NCBI GenBank assembly: GCA_021234535.1
Contig: CM037838.1
Span: 28,063,969 to 28,127,968 of the forward strand
DNA length: 64,000 bases
Source: Stichopus chloronotus
Lineage: Eukaryota > Echinodermata > Holothuroidea > Aspidochirotida > Stichopodidae
Reading direction: 5' to 3'
The translations under genes were made by a program, and so were the position numbers. The notes below the pieces were generated by a model. The model was not told where the DNA came from. It saw only the letters and a list, made by a program, of their open reading frames with translations, and ran no database searches. How positions within the stretch are numbered: the first letter of the stretch is position 1; every line of letters begins with the position of its first letter. Below, piece by piece: positions 30,101 through 42,100 of this stretch.

Positions 30101-33100
30101 TTTATTTTGGAAGCATGTATTTTCTTTTACAACCAGAAAGCCAAAAGGCATTGTGGTTTCGATGATTCAATTATGAGTATTTTGAATCTGACATATTGCA
30201 TATTGTGAGGATATGTTGATCCCAAATGATTTTTGACCTCTTAACAAAATCAATAGGCGTCTTGCACCCAATAAGGTGGATCTGAAAATCAAATATGACA
30301 TCTGTCCAAGCTTCCTTTAATGTTTACAAGGTTTCACAACTTGACCCCAGTTGACCCCAAATGACTGTTGGCCTCAATGGAAAGCAGTAGGCTAGCTTTG
30401 CTCAATAAGGCACAGTTTCAAACTCTATATCAGTTCTGTAGATGCTTCTGTTCTTGCAATATCATGTTCGTAATATTTAACAATTTGACATCCTTTGACC
30501 CACAGTGACCTTTGACCTCCATCAAAAACAATAGGGTTCTTCTATTTAATGCAATACATTGACAAACTACATAACAAAAGATTCAATGATTCCTATCTTG
30601 AGATATATATTAACAACATTTTATCAGTGTTTGATCTCAGATGACATTTGACGTCCACTGAAAGCAATAGTGTTGTTGTACTTGATATGACCAACTGACA
30701 TAGTAAGTATGAGAAGCTTCCATCATTCCTAACTTGAGATATTGTATTAACAAAATTTTCAGTGTTTGACCTCTGTGGACCACAGATGACCTTTGACCTC
30801 CACCAAAAATGACAGGGTTTTTCTCTTAATATGGGGCATCTATGTACAAAGTTTGAGAACTGTCAGAATTCCCTTCTTGAGATACCATGATAACAAGATT
30901 TTCAGTTTTTGACCTCTGCTGACCTCAGCTGACCTTTGACCTCCACCAAAAACAATAGGGTCCTTCCTCTCAATATGGGGCATCTATGTACCAAGTTTGA
31001 GAAATTTCTAACTTTTCCTTCTTGAGATATTGCGATAACGAGCTGGGCATCACAAACACACACGCACATACGACTTTGTTTTCCATTCATTCCGAGGACC
31101 TCATTGTGCTTTCGTTTTTTCTTCCTCAACCCTAACCTTAACAATAGACTGTTTATTGTTAATCTTGAGAGGACTTGAGAAATCTATTGAATTTTCTACA
31201 GAGGACATAAAATCTATTGTTTCAGTCCTCAATCCCACCCGAAAACAAGGGCACGCACGCACACACACATGCACATACACACACACATGCAATCATGACC
31301 CCATAGGTTTCTCTTTTCATCGAAACCAAAAACGGTGAAAGATGTAAACAAAATTCCTATGGATTTTCACTCAGGGTTTTACTTTGCACCTTTTGAATGA
31401 AGGGTGCTCTTTTCCAGAAGTATGTCACACAACCTTTAATTATTTTTATGAGTTTGCTTAAAATTTCACAACATTCCCAATTGCTCAGCCGCTAATCAAC
31501 TAACAAGCCTTAAACAATAGCATGTACTGACGGGAGTGCCAGTCTTTTTAATTTGTAATGATTGGACTTCAGATAAGAACCCTAGAGTAAAATGTACAGG
31601 TCGACAATCTTTCACTCGTGGTCGCTGCTGTTAAGTGGTCAGGCGATTATTAAAATCAAGCAGACAGCTGATGTGCAACTGGAAATGAAGTTGTTTTAGG
31701 GATAAATGTTTTATTATGTGCAAGGAATCCTACATGAAGCCCCTTGAACCTATTGGACGATATCTGTAGATTCTTGCAATATGTCGACCTCCAACATTCA
31801 TATCAACTTGTTTGGCTTCAACTGCACAGTGATATCCACTCTACAAAGATTAAAATATCTATGTCACTGTACAGACACTTATCTTGACTTGACCTGGGTA
31901 TCCACAGGATTATATTCCTCAGATGTAATACTGACAATGGTTGGCCCTCACCAGTTACACACCTCACCCGAGGGGCCAGTGGCAAATGTCCTATCTTCAG
32001 AATGCCAGCAAATTCAATACGCTTTAATCAAGTGGTCAACTTTGATCACTATAAGTATGAAAAGCTGTGTAAAGGAAAGACACCATGAATACAAAAGACT
32101 TTTTGATAATTTATGACATTAAGTAATGTTCCAATTATGGAAATACATCCAAAAAGCCCAAGGAAGCTGAAGACAATTCAAGCAAAGTTAAAACTTTAAT
32201 TTTATAAATTGTAACATTTATTGCTATAAGAAATATAGTAGATGTCTCCACCACTGAAAGACGAGAACTAACTTTGTTTAGAGGGATTAATTAGAGGCAT
32301 TTTGTGAGGGCAAAACCCTGGCAGGTAGAAAGGAGGAGGAAAGGAAGAAGGACATGATGCACTACTAACCTCTCTACCAAAAAAGCAACAAAAACATTTC
32401 CACCACAATTTCCTGAGATAGAACAATTTTGTGACAACATACAACATCTCCTTGCATATATGAACTTGTTATACAATTGAAGCAAAAGAAAATAGGGAAC
32501 CCATTCATTGTACATCATATTTACATTTATAGACTAACATGTAGCCAATAGGGGGACAACTTGTCCCCCCTGGGAAAATTTTGGGGGCAATTTGATAAAT
32601 TTGGGGAAATATTCTTTCCTATTATCTCAAAATTTTTATGATGAGAAATTGTAAAACTTAGTCCGGGTGTGCAAAAAAGACTTAATGAACTATGCATGTA
32701 GTATGCACTATGCATGTGCGTTGCCAGCTGGCAACTTTGTCTTTGTAACAGACAAATCCACATATGAAAACAAATTTTCCATTGGTTTAGATGTCATACT
32801 TTTACGAATAGCGGCATTACTAGCCAATCACAACATACGTTTCAAGACAGCATTTTGTTCTACTCATTTTGCAAGAATTTTCGTTTCCACGATGAACAGG
32901 GGAGAAAGGCCCATTTTGACAACAACTTCAACACACTGGGCCGGAAAAAACAATGGGGAGACTTTCCTAATAAAAATTGTAACTTTACGAGATATTAGAA
33001 GCCAGGTGAAGGAATAGTGCAGTCACGCAACTTAGTGTAAACTCTGGTAGATAGGTGACCCTTGGTCTGAAGTTGTGTCTCCTGTAAAAATGTAAGGTCA

Positions 33101-36100
33101 GAGACTGAAGTTCAAATCTCGAATCAACAAGATGTTTTGAAAAAGCATGTTGCGATCTCCTTCAAGACAGTAAGTCTAATAAACTTCAAATTTGTTTGTT
33201 AAGTACCTGAGTATGATACGTAGTGTTACCCCAATTAGTGACATCATCCGTCGAAGGTCACAGTTATTGCAGAACATGTTGTAGTACAGTAGGTTCTGTG
33301 GTTAGAACAAGGTGTCAACGTAACTTATTAGATTTTTTTTCCATGCAATGTGACTTAATATTTCAAACTATGCAACAATATCATTTTTCATGCTTTTGGT
33401 TATACCCTCACTCAGTACGTTTTTACTGTCGTGTATGCACTAGACAAGGAGTTGAGTTGTTTATGGTACCTTTTGGCGGGAAAAGAAATTGACTGATGCA
33501 GATGATCATGGCAAGGTTGTTGGAACTGTTACGCCCAGAGTGAGGGCGCACTGATCTGGGAAATAAAGGAACTCGAAGGATTACTTTGACACACACGATT
33601 TCTGCATGGAAATACTTTGATGTGCATGCTACTCATTCACACTACACTTGCACGTTCTCTACACATCCATGGCCAACTGTGCTGCGCCTAACTTCATGTA
33701 CCATTTATGCACTGAGTATAATGTATGGTGCAGTGCAGTGTGTCAATCAAACTCGTTAACGACTATAATACATTCGTGCAAAAGATCGAATAAGTATGGA
33801 CGAGAATAGGAATGAGATGCAACTCTGTGGATTACCACCTTGTTTAGAAAAATTGATATGTCGTCAAAATCAACTGCAAAGCTGAACACATGATTTTGCA
33901 AAAGAGTAAACAAAGAGATGAGGCTACTGAAGCAGTACATCCACCAATACTTCAACAGACAACCTTTTAAGAACCAAAGCAATGACGTCAACTGCAAAGA
34001 AGAAAAATCCTTAATAAAGTGACTGTGTCTTTCTCAGTTTTGCACACAAAAAAAAATCTTCAAACTTCAACTTCAAACAAAAAAAACTTCACTGCTACAG
34101 TCATAAAAAATTTTTCAGTTTTACAAAATTCTGCAAAATGCTTCTACTCCTACAGATTGCCATACATTAAAGATGTATCGATGGTTTGTCACTATGATAC
34201 TCTGTGGTTCTAAGACTGAAGAAGGGCCTATCTTGGGCTTCGGACACCAGGATTTCTGAACACCCTGAAGGTGTCACTGTCACGGAAATGTCCGGACCGG
34301 GTTTGTAATAGGTGGCAATGCTGGAGCGATAAGAAAATACACACACGAATGGTTCTTTTTTTTTTTAAATGAAAAAAATATATATTAGACTTTTAGTCCT
34401 ATACCACTTTCTTTGAAAGTAGGAATATTTTTGTCATGGTACCATAAGCATAGCAAATAACAAAAACCAATACGATAGCAACAATAATAAAAAAAAGAAT
34501 GACGGTAGCACTCTTGCTCAACGCATAATGAGACTCTAATTTAGAACGGTAAAAATCAACGGTGCAAATTAAATTTCACACTTCTTAAATGTTCATAACA
34601 TACGGTACATTTAGATGAAAGTGTTCGTGACTCCCAAGCATATAACGATGTACAGAATAAATTTTCAGTATAACTATTGCCCGAACCAAAAGTATTTCGA
34701 CCAGTCCCGAAGGTCAGCGATACTCTCAGATAATACCAGTCGGTTGAATAAAGGGTAGATAGACACGAGTTGCCCTCATAGCTTAAGAAACATTGTGGAA
34801 TACTTGTCCGTGGCGGTTATCCCGATTTGCACCAGATCTGCCGGTAAACGCCCTCGAGTTTAGGTAAACCCCAAAAAGCCTAAAAACAAACAGTAAATAT
34901 ACTGAATATACTGAATAATTAACAGGGTGTCAGAATTCTACACAACACATTTTAGAAGATGCAGTTTCCACAATACGGGTATCGTATGTCTTCACAACTT
35001 AATTTTAAAGTATGGTGAAAGTATATCTTACCATTTACAATGGCTTTTCCACTCTCAAGTGGCCGGCACCAACACTGCAATTCGTACACTGCCTTCACAG
35101 TCTCCTCCTTCGATACACCTTAAATTTTACATTAACAAGTGACTCTTCAACTAGCCCAAACTTGCTATGTGGGTGACAGAGGCAGACGGAGCATACAGAC
35201 CAGCGTAACTAACTAGTGGAGCACACGGCTACTGGAATGATGACAACAACGTAAATAAAACGAAAGAGAGTCCGCCCTAACTAGGGCAACAGGCTTATAT
35301 AAATAGCCTCCAAATATTGAGTGAATTGCATCCAGAATAAATGGAATTTCCCTGGCAGCCAGTGTCTTTGTCCCCCTCAATCCCACTTTGAAGAGACCTC
35401 TTAACTCCCATATTCTCCTAATAATTGGGATGGCATGCCGAGAAGTTAAAATATTCCTGTCCCGCGACTGGTGAATGTCACTTGTGACAGTCACTAGCAG
35501 AGTACCATTACATCAAATCATCAACATTGTACAAGTGAATCTGTAGAAGACCAACGTTTTGCAGAATTCCATAAAATTGGCCACAGGCTCATGACCTTGG
35601 TTAAAAAAATTCATGAACACCCCAGTAACAATGCATTGTTATGACAAACCAATAAGACTGCAAATGAAAATCTGTAGGAGGATAAAGATTTTGCACAATT
35701 TCATGGATGGAGGGTCCAACATGGGATCTTGTACCAAAAATTCCTGAATGCCTCAAATGACTCACTACAGGCTAAGAAACATTGTGTGCAAGTTTCAAAC
35801 AAATACACAAAAGTATGTGCAAGTAGAAGCATTTTCAATTGCTGTGGAGAGACATCTCATGCATTTTTCTGCTCCTAATACTGTATGACATCAGAAACAA
35901 AGATTTTTCACAAAGGGGAGCTTTTAAAAAAACTTTGATTGCATAACATTGGTTGATATCACAAGTAAACCAAAGGCAGTTTTGGATATCAATTTGTCCA
36001 AATATTTAGAAAAACAGTTTTTATGGCATTTTAGTCATGACCATTTTAATGAGAACTGGACCTGTTGTATGCTTGCGTAATTAATGACACAAAAACAAAG

Positions 36101-39100
36101 TATCACAGGAAGAACATTCACACATTGTTGGGAAGAATCCTCAACTCCTATTGGCCCATTTAAGTCAGGTGACCATGCATTTTTCCACAGATAAAACACA
36201 GTCGAAAGAAGGGTGAAATTACCAGCAGATAAATACAACCATACATAGATCGACGGTGTTTTGTCGTCTGCTATCTTACACAAAACATCTGTGGTACTTT
36301 ATTTACCGCACACATTGTTGAAATGTTGTGAATCTTAGTTACGTTTTGGGGGGTTGATTTTCAATAAAAATGCAGTTATTTACAGACCCAAATTTTATTT
36401 TGTTCTTGTCTATTTATAAAAAATCTCGTTTTGTATGTAAGATGCACTCTTGAGGGTTAATACTAACGCTGGATGCACTCTGGCTGCAACCTCGCCCTCG
36501 TGCATTATCCTTCATTTAATGCACATTCCAGTGTTCATTAACCGTTCAATGTTCCATGCACATACTTCACAGTATGGACTCAAAACTTGTGTTTCGTGGA
36601 ATCGGAGTTGTCTTGAATTCTGTATGTTCTGGACTCCTGACTTTGGATTTACTGGACTATACAACAAAGAACTCACATAACCACAGGAAAACAGAAAGCA
36701 CTTGACAATACAACACATCAGCTGGGTTTGTGATGTTGGTTGGTAATTTGGGGGACATCCCTATGTTCCGAAATCTCTATGTTTCGACAGCCCTGTGTTC
36801 CGACGTCTCAATGTTTCGACAGCCCTTAATTTCAACGTCTCTATGTGCCGACAACCCTACATTTTGACATTTCAATATTCCGACATCTCTATGTTTCGAT
36901 GTCTCTATATTCCAACAAAAGTTAACTTTGGCGCCGAAGAAAATGTACATTGGCGCCAAAAAAAACGTACTTTGGCCTCGAGGAAAATGTACATTGTCGC
37001 CGATGTCCATTTTAACTGCGCCAAAGTATAATTTTCTACCGACGTCAAAGTACACGTTGTTGTCGGCGTCAAAGTACACTTTTAGGGGGTCAAAGTATAT
37101 TCTTTACCGGCGCCAAAGTACGTATGAATCGTTTCCAAAGTACACTTTAATCGGCGCCATAATACATTTATATGATCGGCGCCAAAGTATCCTTTTCATC
37201 GGCGCCAATGTTCATTTTAACGGCGCCGAAGTACAATTTTTGGGTGGGCCAAAATACACTCTTCAAAGGCGCCAAAGCGCTAATGTACATTCTTCGCCGA
37301 AGTACACTTCTTATCGGCAGCAAAGTACACTTTTTGTCGAAGCATAGAGATGTCGAAACATAGAGAAGTCGGTATATAGAGTTGTCGGAATATAGATATG
37401 TCGAAATATAGACACGTAAATGAAGTCTCTATATTCCGACGTCTCTATGTTCCGACAAAAAATGTACTTTGGTGCCGATTTGTCGGAACATAGAGATGTC
37501 GGAACAAAGAGATGTCGAAACATAGAGATGTAACCGGTAATTTGTTGAAATATCCCTCTCCTCTGTTACTTAAGGGAAGAGAAAAAAATACTGAGCACCA
37601 TTGCAATAAATCAGTGAAAAGGGAAGAAAATGGTATCTCTTCTGAACAACCGACAGCTACTGAAAAAGACATCAATATCTAGAAGGGAAATTGGCAATGT
37701 CATGTTTTCCATGTACTCCTAGGTTTCCAGGCAACCTGTGGGAATCTTCTGGCAGGGCAGGTTAGTATTTCACTGCAAGTAGTCCGAGTGTTAGCTCTGC
37801 CAGAACTGATACGAAGGGAATTGCAAGGCCGCCGCAGTTCTTGGGAATCAGGCTGGATGGAATTTCCCGGCCTAATAACTCACCCAATGAAAGGCTTCCT
37901 GAAGCACTAACGAGAGTCTCTGTGACTAAGTATGAGATGGGTGGATGCACAGAGATGGTAACGGAATGTATTAATTTGAGAATTTTTTCCTACCTTGGCG
38001 GATTTTACTTTGCTTGAGGCGATCCTGGTTCATATCACTATTGGGATCTCGGGACACACCTCTTGTAAAAATATTTACCTTGAGGATTGTGCATTGTTTA
38101 ACTTTACAAGAATGGACAAGAATGGACAAAAAGAATTGCAAAATGTTTTAATATTTATAACTCAATCAAATCATCTGTCAAGCAAACATTTCTAGCTGTC
38201 ACACGTTTAAGCTGATACACTGAGAAAATGTGAAGCACAGAGAGCCACAACAGAGATATGAGCTGGCACCACCAGGGGGAGGGGGTATTTATCCTTTAAA
38301 AGTTTCTAGATATTGTGACCTCTTTGACGAAAAGTGCCCTTGTTGATTTGTGACCATCCTAGTTTTAATTGCTCTAGCTTAAGATAAAATTACTTCCTCC
38401 AAATATTCCTCCTCTTTGGAACAATATCCTAGGAGAAATTTCCCCCAACAATTTCGCAGGAGAAACTCCCCAACCTGAAATCCCTTTAGCTCTCCATTGT
38501 AACTTGTACTAGTTGCTTGTGTACACATTGGCATGTATGTAGATCACTTTGGTTTTTTGGGGTTTGTTTTTTTTTTGAAGTAATAATGCAAATAATGAGT
38601 TGGAACAATTGATTATTAACAGTCAACTGATAAAGTTATGAGGTGCTTGAATAAACTTCAGTACGCTGACTGATTGTATTGAAGGAAATTGAAGCTAACC
38701 TTCAAATTAGGGATTAGTTCTACCATCGTAGAAGACACTATTGTTAATGGTCAAATTAGGATGAGTGTGTTCTAATTATCACCATTACTACTTTAGTACA
38801 TGATGGAGATGAAAAAATGCAGAACATGTGCTTATGAAGTATATAATATATACAATTCATGTTATAAAACATATCCTTGAAGACCTTACTCCTGATAGGG
38901 AAAAAATTCAAATTGAAGTGTCACAATTTCACCATCAAGGATGGATAAATCTGTTAAGTCAGATCCAAGCAATTAACAATCGATGACATACATATTTGAT
39001 GTTACTAATTGTACTTATTTTCTTCGACCCATTTCCTAACAAGTACTTTGAAAATTATGACATGTATGCTAGTATTCTGCTTGTCTTTCAGTTATTCTTA

Positions 39101-42100
39101 ATAATTCTCTTTTTGTCAACCTTCCTTTCCATCAACCATCTTTCCATCCATTACCTGGTCATTTTAACAGAATTTCCACTCATGTCTGACCAGTTTTGCT
39201 ACAATTTGTATATTACTTGCATTCTACAAGATATACATCCATGATCCTAGGAGATATCTCAACATGCTATTACAAATTCAAGCAACCAGCATTCATTCAT
39301 CACCATTCATCAAACACCCACCGCTATAGCCAAACAGCCATTACTGCCAAAGTTTACAAGCATAAAATTAAATAGCAATAAAATCAAAATCAAAAATAAA
39401 ACCACAAAAAAGTTGCATGGAACAAAAACAGTAACATATAGCAACATGGAGATGAGTTTGCTCAGGAAAACATAATCATGAGGTCTCACAGAAAAATGGA
39501 GTCGGTGTTTAGTAAGTTCAAAAATAACATATTTAAATGTGCCAAGTTGCTACGAGACCTGCAGCGACACTTTTCAGGTTTAATGAGACCCAGATATGAG
39601 ACATTGAGAAAGTCGGCCAGGTACAAACATCTGGGGGATGGGAAGAACTGAGAAAGACGGAAACTCTCTAGCTTTCAAGTCTCAAGGAAGTGTGCCCTGC
39701 TTCATTAATGTTAACTTTTTTCCCATTCCTATTCCCAGGTAAAACAGAAAACATGAAACCTGGCCATTTGAAATGTGAATTAAGGGAAATACTTACATCT
39801 GCAGGTGTAATGTGATGTGAATACAGCCTCGTGTCAAACATTTCCCACTGGGAATGTGGTAAGAAAACTGAGGTGTCATTTTCAACTTTCGGGAACGAGG
39901 CAAGGTTCTGAATCCCGACAGTTTCACTGTCATTTTGAATGGTCAGTATCAGCAAAGATAATGTGCGATCTTTTGAAATGATCGTCTTGCCAGTGTCTTC
40001 AATGCTCCAGCCTGTTGAGAAAGATTTTAGCAACTTGACCCAAATGGTCAAACTGTTTCACTAACATTGAAACCTCTATGATAAAACATTTACATATAAC
40101 ATTAAAAACCATTCTGCTGTCCTATATGTTGAAAACAGATGATGATGCAAGCAATTAAACTGAATTGAAATTTATTTGTTTTATCACAAGAATATGTACA
40201 AATGTGAAAGGAAGTCCTCCAAAAAGACACAAGAGGCTAAACAATATGGAGGACTAGCTGAAAAAGAAAAGAAAACGGAAGAGAAAACGTACAGAAACAT
40301 TTACAGACTTTTAAGTTAATTACTTCACTTATAAAATGACATGTCAGTTAGTATCCTGGAACAATTCAATTGTCACAATTAAATTGCAACAGAATATGAT
40401 ACAACTACCATGGTTACGTAGAAAGTGCTATGCATTGTAACTATGTTACAATGCAAATTGTGACCCAATAATCATCATCATATTGATATACTAAATAAAC
40501 ATTGCCTGTGAGATATGGGGTAAGTCTAACTAAAACAAAAGTTGCTTTGTTTTTTCAAGCAAATTGAAAGGCATCTTTACTTACATATCTCTTAGCCCTC
40601 TACATCGCTTTCGATCAAGATTAATAGGTCACAGCTCCCCCACCCATTTCTTCCCATAAGCTCACTGCTGCCCACCTGAATTATAACTTGTAATTTGCAC
40701 ATCTTACCTTGAGTGGTGTGACTGCTACATGTGAGCAGTATCTTCAAAAGCTTTTCTGAATGCAAGGTTACTTCTATTGAAAACACAAGAAAAAAATACC
40801 AAAAATATAAAAATGTGAAATGTAATTCCAAATGTGGTACAGTCAAAAATAGGTTATACAGTCAAACATTGCTTTATGGCTGCACAGTCAAACATTGTTA
40901 CAAGGTTGTTCAGTCACACACTGTTATAAGGTTGTAAATTAAAACATTGCTGTATACTTATACAGTCACATATTCCTGTAAGGTTGCAGTGTCAAACATT
41001 GCTGCACAGTTGTACAGTAAAACATTACTGTACAGTTGTACAGTCACATATATTCCTAAGAGGTTGTGGTGTCAAACTTTCTTTATAGGGTCGTACACTC
41101 AAACATTACTGTACGATTGTACAGTCACATATATTCCTATAAGGTAGTGGTGTCAAACTTTCTTTATAGGGTCGTACAGTCAAACATTACTGTATGATTG
41201 TACAGTCACATACATTGCTCTAAGGTTGTCGTGTCAACTTCCTTTAGAGCATTGTACAGTCAAACAATGCTGTATGTTTGTACAGTAAAGCATTGCTGTA
41301 CACTTGCAGGTTCAAACACTGATGTACAGTTGTACAGTCACATGCTACTATATTAAAGATTGTAATGTAGAACATTTTTATAGGGTTGTACAGTAATACA
41401 CTGCTCTAAGTTTCTATAGTCACATATTGCTGTAAGGTAGCAGTGTTGAACAATGTTATGAGATTGCCCTGTAAAATGTTGCTGTAAGGTTGTACAGTCA
41501 AAAATTCCCATCAGGTTGTAGAGAAAAACATTGCTGTAAGGTTGTGCAGTCACATATGGTTGTAATTTTGTGTTTGGTTATCTGTGGGTGATAGTCATAT
41601 TCTTTGGCAAAGATCGTTTATGTGTAATAGCGTTGTTGAGATGCTGAATTGTCCATTTCTGAAAACAAATGTATGTAAATGTAGAACAAGTTTCCCTATA
41701 TTTCTCATGATAGTACTTTCTTGTAAACTGAGTTATTTATGAACCACCAGCATATGTCTGAACATGGTTAAATTTTAGATTTTCTTTGTTATGCCTCATT
41801 TTTCTTGCCATTTTAGCAAAATGACAAATACATAGCAAAAATCATAGAGATCTGGCTTCAATGCACTAACTCTGCATATAATTCCCAAGGTATGTCTAGG
41901 CCTGACACAAGAAGCCAATTTACAACGTCGTTTGATGTGACATATCTAGAACTTAGCATCGTTGGCTGATTTAACTGAAGTTGTCAGACTACCAGATAAG
42001 TAGTTTAAGGCATGGTGAAGCATGAGATCATCTGGATACAATCATGGATTAACTACGCGTTACTAAGTTAAAAAAAATAATTTTTTTTCAACATCATTTG

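Noticed and set aside
32667..33017. 116-codon plus-strand open frame
   Set aside because: No recognised domain and no splice or composition support; random open frames of this length are expected in 64 kb.
35213..35494. 93-codon minus-strand open frame
   Set aside because: It lies within the solo LTR and has no relation to known proteins.
38884..38960. Exon candidate to fill the gap between CATSPERB exons 3 and 4
   Set aside because: It would start in phase 1 and end in phase 2, which fits neither neighbour.
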